Below are positions 34,525 through 44,662 of a stretch of 64,000 nt of DNA, one piece after another. Where the stretch lies: the NCBI GenBank assembly GCA_963931865.1, contig OZ007513.1, forward strand, positions 4,070,098 to 4,134,097, written 5' to 3'. The DNA is from Axinella damicornis (taxonomy: Eukaryota > Porifera > Demospongiae > Axinellida > Axinellidae). The translations under genes and the position numbers were made by a program. The number at the start of each line of letters is the position of its first letter. Position 1 is the stretch's first letter. The notes below the pieces were generated by a model. That model was not told where the DNA came from. It saw nothing but the letters and a program-made list of their open reading frames with translations, and ran no database searches.

Positions 34525-35063
34525 TTGAAGAATACCATAGCTATAATTATGCTCCTGCAGCTACGACACATCACTCTGTATGAAAGATCACTCAGACCCA
34601 TACATGCAGGATTGTCAGTCTGCAAGATCCAGCAGATATGGGACCCACTGGAAGTGGACATGTTTGCATCCAGGCTAACATCTCAGTTGCAGATACAGTC
34701 AGAGTCTCAGCTGGAGACTAAATCTGGATGTAGAAGCTCTAAACCATGCATGCAGCACTGGGGCAACATACCATTCTGCATGGATTGCTATGCCATGCAT
34801 GCAGATCTTCGTCAGAGAGCACATTCAGAGACACATGTTTCCTCCGTCTCAATCACTGGTTACCCAAATGACTGCAAGTTCATAAATTCAAATCACCCTT
34901 TACTGCACTTCCATCTTATAAAGTTTGTGCATTTTCGGTCTTCTCATGCAGATTTTGCTCCATGGGTTGTAGCTAGAAAGGTGTTTCTGGCCAGATGGCA
35001 TATCAGCAAGAGGACATGCATGCACAGATTAATGAGAAGACTAACCACACTGCCATATTCATA
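34525..35063 (+). pseudogene. Possible DIRS-like retroelement relic
   Basis: An open stretch contains W-D-P-L-E-V-D-M-F-A-S-R-L, which resembles the conserved VDLFASR segment of the RNase H region of DIRS-type retrotransposons (family knowledge). Around it I see no reverse transcriptase, tyrosine recombinase or split repeats. It is either a short decayed fragment or coincidence. Confidence 0.35.
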
Positions 35064-35550
35064 GCCTGCATGTACAATCAACTCACAGGATGCTACATTC
35101 TGTTGCTCATGATCACTTAGCTAGTGTCTCTCAAGAGATTTCACATGACCCAATAATTTATTCATGATCAAATCCAAAAGTTTATTTTACATGCCAAGCA
35201 TGACTCAGCTTTCCAAAACGTAATGATCATGCTTGAATTTCAAACCACCACAGCTGTTGCAGCTATGGGGGATCTCTCCATATGAATATTACGTCATATT
35301 AAAGTGGCATAACACACAGTCATCACTTCCAGCAGTACGAGATTGAAAACCCCTCCAAATGCAATTACCATAACCATGCATAGCTAGCATATTATTGTGG
35401 ACTCCAGCAGTTTAAAATTCATGTGTCCGCGTACTCTAATCATTAACGATGTCAGTATCCGAAGTTTCGCTCGAATTGACTTTTGCTCTGAAGTTAACTA
35501 CACAATCAACGTTGATTGTATATTGGTAGTGTTTAGCTATAGCTATAGTA

Positions 35551-35592
35551 TATAAAAGTGGGTGTTGCGAAGGTGTGTCTGTACTAAGTTGT
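35551..35592 (+). promoter_or_regulatory. TATA box and conserved start motif, gene B
   Basis: TATAAAAG at 35551-35558 directly precedes GGGTGTTGCGAAGGTGTG and GTACTAAGTTGT (35560-35592), the block also present upstream of gene A. Gene A has no TATA box at the same spot. Confidence 0.5.
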
Positions 35593-35729
35593 TTGCGTGC
35601 GGAACGAGTCAAACGGTCGTCGTATGAAACCAGCAGCAACGAAGGCCACTCAATTAAGCAGCCTAATTCGCCGATAGATATAGCTAGTGAGTGCATTGTA
35701 GGTCAGTGTGCTTTGAACCTATTGGTCCC

Positions 35730-37437
35730 ATGGCCAGTGGAGGTGGAAAAGGAGGATCTCCCAGGAAACCATCCGGATCCAACGGACCAAGCACCGGTGG
35801 GGCTGGCGACCGTATTACTAAATACTGTTGTTACCTACATAAGCGAAGAGGCAGCGCCGAAACTGATTCACACGGCAATGGCTTTATAGTTAACTTTCGG
35901 ACTGACGATGGACAGTTGCAGCCCGCGCTGCTTGCACTGCAGCAGGATCGTTTTGGAAAGCTCGAAACAACTTATGCCCTCATCACAGCCCATCGCACCA
36001 TTCCTAGCTGGTCCTCTGTGTCTGGATGGACAATTTCGTGTCCAGGCATCAGAAACGGTGATCGTCAGAAAATGAGTGATCTTGTTTGTGGAGTGATTTC
36101 ATGCTGTGGTCCTGACAGTTTGCTTGCTAATTCAGGACATGGGCATGCCAAAGCGGTGAGCAAGCACACCAGTGTCTCGGTTGCAAAATGTGACATCCAA
36201 CTCAACGTCACAATTCTCTTCCTCAACAAAAGTTTCGAGAAGCTGCTACACAAAGGTGACAACCCAGGCCGACCATTCCTCCAAATACCAGTTGTACCTG
36301 TCCAGCAGTGCTTTGACCAAAATGCTTGCGCAAGCAACATTCAGAAACTTATCCGAGAAGGTTCAACAGCAATGGATAAAGTACAACCAGGTAATGAGAG
36401 TCGCAGTGCTAGTACGGAGCCTTTTCAGGTTTATTATTGCGATGGGGCCAGAAATCTTACTGCAGCTGCATACACAGTCTCTGTAATTGAGCATTCAAAG
36501 CCTCAATGCATTTCTCAGCATGAGCGTCCACTCAGCCATAAAATTGCCACATATGAAAGGTCTCAAAAAGTGTACTACCGTGAATCAGGCACCACTTCAA
36601 ATGAGGTGTTGAGGAAATGCTGTGGTGCACCATTCGTGTACCATAGCCGAGACGCCAAAGAACCTACCCTGATTGGGGTGCATGTCGGTGAAAGTGAGCA
36701 ACCAGGAGAGTTTGTTGCTGCCACACTTCATGGAATCATACAGCTTCTTCGAGGTTTGTCACAGCTACTGTAACTGCATTTGCATGCATGCTTTAATGCC
36801 TGTATTCAAGCTAAGTACATACCACCAAGAGTTCATAACAATAAAAAGAGTGTGCAACTGCCATGTGGGTTCCACTACCGCCATCTCGGCAGTATGATGT
36901 AGGCAATCAGTGTGGTCTACATGTACATGTACATAAGGCGTAGGCAATCAGGGTCTACATGTACATGTACATAAGGCTGTGTAAACTCTGTAGTATTCAT
37001 AGTCATACTGCCGAGATGGTGGTAGTGGAACCCACATGGCAGTTGCACACTCTTATTGTTATGAACTCTTGCTACCACCCTGCATGGTCCATGGTCACCC
37101 TTATATAGCATTCCAACACAAAAGGGCACACTAAACATCATTACGACTTTACCTCCTGACACCCCAGCCTTAATGACACTACGACAGCTAGAGCTTACTG
37201 ACTCTTTCAGCCAGCTTTGCAGTTTGTACTGCCAAGCCAGGTTTATGCATGCTTAGCCAGAGGCTGAATTTTCAAACCATATACATGTAAACTAATTGTG
37301 ACTGAAGTTCTGGAGTCCTGGTTGTGGGGCCGGGTAGCAATGTGCTCATATAGTCAACCCACCCAGCCCACAACCAAGACTCCACACGTTGAGGGCTTCA
37401 CCGTCACGAATAGTGGATCCACCACCACAGAAGGCAG

Positions 37438-37472
<35 letters not shown>

Positions 37473-40400
37473 AGATACTGGCTGATAGACTTTACTCCAT
37501 GCCACAGTGCCATTGGTTGCATTTTTTTCAGTGGGTGTGGGGATGTGGATGGTAACTTGCCATTAATACTATAATGATTTACGTTATACCACACATCGGA
37601 AAGTTATGCAATACACTGTAGATTACAGTGCTCATGTTCACTGTGCCTGATCATGCCCATGATCGATGTCACACATGCAGCCTCAACTCCTACGTATTAT
37701 GATGTGATGTGCATCTAAGACATTCCATAGTACATGAACCATTTGTTACTAGGGAGTGCGTATGTACTTCAAAGGTATCATTTCACTATACAATTCCAGG
37801 TATGATGCTTGAAAGAATACAATTTTTTGAAGCTTTAACTCCTTAGTCTATGGCATATACATATTTGCAACAAGGGCGCACAGAAACTGCAATAACCATG
37901 CACTCTTTGGGTTGTCATTTTCTCACAGTGCAAGAAGCTGGAAGTGGAGCATTAAGGGTTAAACCAGAGAGTTCGAAGGGTCTCGCAGATGTTATCATAT
38001 TCATAGTTCATAGCATCTGTAGAATTAAGTGATTTTAGAAGCCACGCTGACACATAGTTACGTTTATGTTCCAAAATGTGCTTTAGTACAATCTTGTCAG
38101 CACACCATCAGCAACTGCTCAGTGCTAACCTTATCTCACTTTTCTGTATGCCTGCCTACTAGCAGGCATTAGTGACCAAGTGAATGGACTCATGAACAAT
38201 TAAGTTGCATGCATTTTAGCACCTGTCTATCAGTAGCCAAGAGCCTGCATGGGTTAGGCACAGACTGTCATGTCAGCATACCTTGGTAGTCATGGTCGTG
38301 TTTCGTTGCTCTTTGCTTTTGTTTTCTGCATGTTTGAAACCTTCTCGGCCTTGTTCTCTATTAGCACTTGCCTCCTGCCATCAAGTATTGACGAGCAGAG
38401 TACAAGCTTGATGAATCAAAAGAGTTTCATACATTACACTGCATGCGCCATGGTTACGGTTGTGCAACAGGAAATCAGTTGTAGGTCTGGTCAAAATGAG
38501 CAATCTGAAAATGCTTTCTCCATTCATGTGAGGTTACATGTACATTTCCTTCCAACATAATCCAACTATAACTACATTGTGAGTATTGGAGTAGCTAAAC
38601 TATCTCGGACCCACTCCTGGTTGCCATGGAGTTCAATTACCCATGCATGTGGTTCAAAGGAATTAAGTTACACTCTGTAATTAGCACTACTCATGCCAGA
38701 CTCAGAGGTCATTAATTGTTACATGTTAATCTGTTGCATTTTCCAAGTAATTTTTGTGTGCCTCAGCAACAATTATTGCAGCTACACATACCTATTCCAT
38801 TATAATGGAATAGGTATATGCAGCTACCGCTCTCCCTAATCAACATTTGCAGGTTACCTGCCAGGGTCATAATTGCCACTCTTGTGTACCATTTATACAT
38901 TAGGTGGTCCCGTACCTGTTCTTTCCATCCTGCAACTTCCTCAAGGTCCAAGATTATGGCCATCAAGATGGGCCTACCTCCTCACCCCGCACCTAGGTTA
39001 GTACTAGCATACATGACAATGTGTACCAATTTGCTCTTTATAAAACTGCTTTATTTCAGCTGACACCAATGATGGTGCATTCACACTTTTGTGTGGAAAC
39101 AATAATAATAAAAGGGACTCCAGGTCTGAAATAAAAGGGACCCCGGCCGGGTCCCCACTTTCCTGACATGGTAACACCCAAGCCCATGTATATATTACAA
39201 TCACAGAAGCCATCCTTAAGGATAGTAGGGGCATCCCCTAAGAATATACCAGGCTTCCGTTTACCTAGGTATCAAAACAGAAAGTGATTGTATATATATC
39301 ACTCAAGAAAGCACTCAGTTGGTTGATAGAGTGGCATGGTTTTGTAAAGACTATAGTATGTTAATTGCATTAAATGAACCAGATTATGCTAGCAGATGGA
39401 TGCATACCTAATTGGTAAGTACCGTGAAGAGAATGGACAAACATCTTACCATTCATCTTCCGAAGTCAAATCCAATTATCTACTAGCTGAAGTATGGTAC
39501 GGTACGGTAGTGTGTGCAAGGTAGTCCCCATTTGGTTAAGCAATCATCCATCTGCTAGCTAATGCAGCTATTGCCAAGGAGCATAACCGAGTGACCGCTT
39601 TGGAATGATGAATTATACCTGTAGGCATCTTGTTTCCAGCCAAACTGATTAATGTGCAGATCGTTCATAGCTTTGTTGTTGTTGTTCTCTTATAGAATGA
39701 GGATGGATAGCTAGCTATAGTAATCATAATATTATTATGAGTAGTTGTCCAATATCTAGTGGTAGGAGGTTCAAAGGTGCAGACCACAGTGTATATAGCG
39801 TAACCTGCTAATTGGAAGTTAGACGCCATTGGCTAACTACCATACACCATAGTCAGCACAGTGGCTTCTAAGTGCACCTGCTGAGTACTAAAGTGGCTTC
39901 TGTGTACACTACAAGCCTAGCCTCGTTCCCAGGCCTACCTCGTTATTTCTGTTCTTCGGTTTCGTTGACAATAATACACGGATGCGGAAGGGTGGCGAAA
40001 AACACGGAAGGCCTGGTATCATTCATCACGTGAGTGACGTCAGGTGGACGCAAGGGTGGACGTAGGGGGGGCGGGGCCCATACTCGTTTCAGCAGGTCCT
40101 GAAGGCTGTTCATCTTCCAGTCGGCTCGGTTCGAACGCTCCGCGGCTAGTCAAGACTCTCAGACAATCTACACAACTTTGTCAGCGGCGGTTGGGCCACA
40201 CCCCCCTACGTCCACTTGACATAAAGCACGCGGTGAATGATACCAGGCCTTCCGCATTTTTCGCCACCCTTCCGCATCAGTGTATTATTGTCAACGGAAA
40301 CCGAAGAACAGAAAAAAAGGGGTAGGCCTGGGAACTAGCCTCGTTCCCAGGCTCTCGTTCTCGGAAGGGAGAAGAGAGCCTGGTAACATTGGGGGGGTCA

Positions 40401-42991
40401 AACTGTTGACTTCCGGCGCGTCATCATTCATGTGATAAACAAAGGACACTCCTACTTTTGTGGTAAATGTCGCGTGAGTTACAAATCAGTCACACGCTAT
40501 TTCTAAATATTACTCTTCATTCTCAAGGCATCCCCCCTGGCTTTGTAGAGATCCGAGACACTTCTTACAAGCAAACCGGACAACTCACCTTGCGAACCGT
40601 CGATCCCGTAAGCCGTGACAGATGATGAGCGATTTGATCCTGCAAACAAACCAAATTAGTGAACAGCGCTCTAAGACCAGTGGCCGTCTCGCACACCTGT
40701 CATCTGCCTTTTACCAAGCTTTGAGGGGTAGCTACTTCGTCCTTGACGCTCATTTCTGAGTCTACAATTCGTGCATTAGCACAAATAGTCACATGTTCAC
40801 GTGTTTTTGTTCTGCAATCTGATTGGTTCCACGAGAATTCTTGCGGCGGAAGTCCACGGTTTAACCCCCCCCCCCAATGTTACCAGGCTCTCTTCTCCCT
40901 TCCGAGAACGAGAGCCTGGGAACGAGGCTACCTGGGAACAAGGCTAGTACGAGCCAGTTGTACTGCCAGCTGCTGTGGTTTGAATAACCACCTCGTGTAT
41001 TCCTGATAAACCACAGCAGCTGGCAGTATGGTTATTCATGTTTGGGGCAGACCGGATGCTTGTTGGTACAAATAATATCCATGGTGGGTAATTGCATTAC
41101 TGATTGTGCATTAATTCCTGATTGCTAATACTTACAACAGAGGGTACTGAGGACACAATGGAGTGTACCTACCTTTGTGAGATTCTGCACTGCCTTTTGG
41201 AGGAGAGGCTTGGAACACAACTGGTCGAGTTGAAAGTGCCCCTACCAGACGTGGAGAACATTGCAGCATTAGACCTGCTGTGTCTTATATTCAAGCACTG
41301 TGAGTATTGATTATGCAGTGGCGGATTTAGAAATTTGGAAAGGGGGGTTCACTGCCAAAGGCAGTGAATAGAGGCGTGAAGTGCCGATCAGTCATTCGCG
41401 CAAAGCGCGGAAATTTTTTTTCACTGTCATTTTTCAGTTGCCTGGATGGGCTGTCGTAGCACCTTCATGCTTTGCACTGCACTGCCACTGCTCTCTGGTT
41501 TCCGTGCAATCCGTGACCGTCTGCATGACTCTCGACGTACGTGGATTAATTCCGTTCCAATTAAGTGTACAAAAAAATGTTTAAATGTTTACCTACGTAC
41601 GTACGTACGTACTCTGGCCTACGTAGCTACATAGACGGTACGGTAGCTAGCTAGCTAGCTAGCTAGCTAGCTAAGTGAGTTGTTTATTAAACTAGCAGAA
41701 CTGAATAATCTCGAAGCAACTCTAGGTCTAGTCAAACGTCTGAAGATCAGTAAGGAACTGATATGTGAGTGTGTAACTGTGCCTCAGCCCTGGTTGTTGT
41801 TGCTGCATGCCACTGCTGCATAATCATTTATGTGCCGCCAAAAGGGGGTGCATTTGCACCCCCTAAATCTGCCACTGTTATGTAATTACCACATAGCTTC
41901 AGAGACTTTAATTCCCATACCACATATGTTAACATGTGAATGAAAGGCTGAGAAAGGTACTGCAAGTGCTTAAGCTTGAGGCAAAAACCGTGAAAAACAA
42001 GTGAGACAGGATGAAAAGTTGTACTCGTGTGACAACGCTATGGATCTAAACCAGCCTGGCTATAATATAGTGCATTACCGTGAGCTGGCTATACATCAGG
42101 CAAATATTCTGATCTCAGTAACTTTTGAACTGAACTGTCCAATTCTGCTTCCCGATATATACCTAACATAATAATAAGTGCATACAAATGAGTTGTACAT
42201 TGCCATGTATGAATGGAAGTAATGTTCCTCCCTACAGTGAGTTCAGACCATGCTGCCACAGACACAGCACTGAAGGGATTATTTCCAGAGGCTGACACCA
42301 GGGAAAAATTTGACGATGCTATAGAGCAGCTTTATGAGAGATTGATTAATCTTCTGAAAGGTGCTGCTTTAGTACCTGATCCGGCCAAAAGAATGAAACT
42401 GGTTGAGAAATGCTGCAAGTTTTATAGTACCCTACTGAACTTCACGCACAAAGGTACGCAAAGTACGGTAGTTGTATTTCTATTTCTTCTGAATGGTTCC
42501 ATATCATAATTTAATACATCCAGGTATATCTGACAGAATGCTCCACACGCATGAAAACCTTGCTGTTCTTGAAGATGTTCGTCTGAAATACGAATCTTCT
42601 GCTGTGATCATTGCTCACATCTACAAGAAATGTTATGACAGCCTGAAAGGTAAGTCATGTATTGCCATTCCTGGTATCACCAAATCACACCGTTGCATGC
42701 CAAATCTTGTACATTTCAGAAAAGCACAAAAGGCTGGAGGAAATTGCTGCCACTGTGCAAAAGGAATCTCTGAAGGAGAGAGCAGAAGACAAAGCCAAGT
42801 TTGAACACAAGAGAGCAGAAGACAAAGCCACGTTTGAACGCCAGAGAGCAGAAGACAAAGCCAAGTTTGAATGCCAGAGAGCAGAAGACGAACGCCAGAG
42901 AGCCCACTTAGAGGCCCAGATTTTGCAGTTCCAAACGGACAATCAGAACTTACAAGCCCAAATCTCACAGCTTCGACGGATGACAGACTGA
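35730..42991 (+). CDS. Gene B: trypsin-like domain plus helical/coiled-coil tail (629 aa)
   Basis: Paralogue of gene A with six exons: 35730-36753, 38904-38996, 41141-41299, 42238-42453, 42524-42649 and 42720-42991. All introns are phase 1, and exon lengths 93, 159 and 216 are identical to gene A. I chose the ATG giving MASGGGKG because gene A begins MASQTAP; an in-frame ATG 13 codons earlier (35691) is possible. The trypsin-like part shows GNGFIVNF, LITAHRT (His kept), CDIQLNVTILF (possible Asp) and KCCGAPFVY at the usual GDSGxP site, which would put Cys in place of Ser. Exons 2-5 are helical and unrecognised (MECTYLCEILHCLLEERLG, VEKCCKFYSTLLNF). The last exon is a charged coiled coil with an 11-residue repeat, RAEDKAKFEHK. 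Activity and role are unknown. Confidence 0.78.
36823..37077. mobile_element. Foldback element in intron 1 of gene B
   Basis: GTTCATAACAATAAAAAGAG to CCGCCATCTCGGCAGTA is inverted almost perfectly as TACTGCCGAGATGGTGG to CTCTTATTGTTATGAAC. The loop carries two copies of a segment with GGTCTACATGTACATGTACA. Confidence 0.88.
37439..37470. repeat. Poly-C tract in gene B intron
   Basis: 32 consecutive C in intron 1 of gene B. Confidence 0.92.
38790..38818. repeat. Short perfect palindrome
   Basis: TACCTATTCCATTATAATGG followed by AATAGGTA forms a hairpin with almost no loop, in intron 1 of gene B. Confidence 0.8.
39917..40334. mobile_element. MITE with CTAGCCTCGTTCCCAGGCCT ends (right end clipped)
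   Basis: The left arm (TTCTGTTCTTCGGTTTCGTT, AATACACGGATGCGGAAGGG, GGCCTGGTATCATTCA) is inverted at 40215-40334. The right end stops at GTAGGCCTGGGAA, where the next element begins, so it lost CGAGGCTA. The interior is GC-rich and contains GTGGACGTAGGGGGG and CCCCCCTACGTCCAC as further inverted pieces. Located in intron 2 of gene B. Confidence 0.8.
40335..40930. mobile_element. Second MITE abutting the first (about 600 bp)
   Basis: CTAGCCTCGTTCCCAGGCTC with TCGTTCTCGGAAGGGAGAAG and GGTAACATTGGGGGG at the left is inverted at 40862-40930. The interior has no clear ORF. The head-to-tail junction with the preceding element suggests insertion into its end or recombination between the shared termini. 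Confidence 0.82.
41316..41877. mobile_element. hAT-like MITE with 5-bp target duplication, copy 2
   Basis: Ends CAGTGGCGGATTTAG and CTAAATCTGCCACTG are inverted, flanked by TTATG on both sides (41311-41315, 41878-41882). The interior shares GGCAGTGAATAGAGGCGTG with the element at 15786-16307 in reverse. It also holds CTAGCTAGCTAG and ACGTACGTACGT simple repeats. Located in intron 3 of gene B. Confidence 0.82.
42777..42893 (+). repeat. 33-bp coding tandem repeat in gene B
   Basis: Three full copies and a partial copy of GAGAGCAGAAGACAAAGCCA plus AGTTTGAACACAA-type sequence, in frame, encoding 11-residue coiled-coil units. Gene A lacks it at the same place. Confidence 0.9.
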
Positions 42992-42999
42992 GCTTCTGC

Positions 43000-43780
43000 T
43001 TTCCTTGTTTCGTAGACATTTTCTATAGCTATAGCTATGTGCTGAATTGCAAAATTTTGCATGGCCATGCAAAATTTTACATGGCCATGCACATAACTAG
43101 TGCATTTCATATTCGTTCTGAAGGGACACAGCATGTTTCAACATGCTGTGTCCTTGAGTTGCTATCAATAGGTTTTCCAGTAGGTGCATGTTTTGTGTCC
43201 ACATTGGTTCAAATTCTGTCTTGAAAAGTGCCAACATGTCATAACCTTGTTCCAAGGCTCCTCCCCAGCTTTTTGTCGCATACTGCCCAGTGCCCACACT
43301 ATTACAATAACTCGTTTACAACTCCTGTCTGCATGCAGAATCTTGAACTCTTCTGAAACAGAAGTCTCTGATTTATCTAGATAAAATATACTGGAACAGC
43401 AGAACGGATGTACCAGTAGTAATCTTAAAATTTGGCTAGCTGTCAAAACCACTAGCACTTTCCTCACAATGGCCTATAGCTAGTTACACTACTCTTAAAG
43501 TAAACAAAAGGTGTGCATGATTGGCATGTGATTACCTAACCTGAGTTGATCATGTGACTATCCTCCAAGGTTGCATCCATCTTAGTTGCTTGAGATGTGG
43601 AGAAGCTACTTGTAAAGATACTATCAACATGATATTATAATAATGCAACTGATTGGCAAGCATTTGTCTGTATAGCTACATTATATTGGCATGCTAGTCT
43701 GAACTGATTCTGATTGTTGCTAGTTTGACTAACTCTGGCAAAAACAGCTGCAGGATGACTCCATGGCAGAGTAAGGCACT
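43000..43780. other. 3' flank of gene B, hairpins and a MITE end; no gene
   Basis: GGGACACAGCATG at 43122 pairs with CATGCTGTGTCC as a hairpin. AATTTTGCATGGCCATGC is directly repeated at about 43050-43090. 43237-43290 holds a lone TGTTCCAAGGCTCCTCCCCA MITE end without its partner. Confidence 0.6.
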
Positions 43781-43782
43781 CG

Positions 43783-44346
43783 TTGAACAGCTCCTATAGC
43801 TCTAGCAGCAATAAGAGGAACTGTTCCCCGTTTCTCCTCGTGGCCACAAACAGTCCATCAAGTTCAGCAGTGACAAGTGAGAACGATTCCAGTAGATCCT
43901 TAGTTGAATCACAACCTTCTGAGAAGCAGCATCCTTGCTCGCCAGTATCATGCAAGTTCAAGTATCTCAAATCCAAAGCCGCCATCATACTTGATTCTCA
44001 TGTTGAGTTTACTCATTCTGAGTTGTGTTGATGGGCTCTACAGCATCATTCTACCAAGCATCCTTGAATATGACAGGGTAAAACAGCCAAAGGCTCTACA
44101 ATCCGCATTGGTCAACATCGTCAGATCAACTGTTTACATCCTTTATCCACTAGCCGGATGGTTAGCAGACACGTACATTGGAAGGAGCAAAATGATCCTC
44201 ATGAGCATGTGGATTTTGTGTTTTGCTACTCTTGCCACTGCTACTATCACGTCACTACAGTACAGCTTCAGCCCTGACGATCATTTGAATAGTGATAGGT
44301 TAGCTATGGGAGGCATACTGTGGGGCGCTATAATACACTTTGTGCC
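43783..44346 (+). pseudogene. POT/SLC15-like transporter fragment with a frame change
   Basis: The downstream frame contains ALVNIVRSTVYILYPLAGWL, ADTYIGRSK and further hydrophobic segments, which fit the first membrane helices of POT-family peptide transporters (proton-coupled, plasma membrane). The upstream frame (43783-44031) reads through a serine-rich leader to FKYLKSKAAIIL and then stops. The coding signal then appears to pass to the +1-shifted frame (LSCVDGLYSIILPSI). No later transporter segments follow; after about 44346 the sequence is CA-rich and non-coding. It is probably a truncated duplicate with a frameshift. Alternatively, it is a first exon with a sequencing error whose remaining exons were not recognised. 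Confidence 0.5.
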
Positions 44347-44662
44347 AACAAACCACAGTACAACACAATATCACCAGCACAACAATCCTACAGCACGACA
44401 CAACACAAAACACAATGCAAAATCAAAACAAATTGGGATGGGCAGCAATAATAATGGTGGGCACAGTTAATTTAGAATGCAGGGCCATTGCACTCAGCGG
44501 AAAGAACCTCTTGACAGCAAGGAAAAGCAGTGACCCTGGCAATCCAATAAATACAAATCTGAAATAAATACAAAAGGTACAGTGTCAGAGCAAAAGTCAT
44601 AATAAGATAAGCACATAATTACAATGAAGTGACAGACCCGGTATGCAAGAAGAAAAAGCAGG

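Noticed and set aside
35575..35889. 104-codon ORF overlapping the start of gene B
   Set aside because: Out of frame with the trypsin-like domain, which is supported by the paralogue; gene A has no equivalent.
38904..38996. Treating exon 2 of genes A and B as separate small genes or chance ORFs
   Set aside because: Both paralogues keep 93 bp, identical phases and the LWPSRW core, so they are internal exons.
42633..43019. 128-codon ORF antisense to the last exon of gene B
   Set aside because: Shadow of the 33-bp coding repeat; the sense exon is supported by splice phase and the paralogue.
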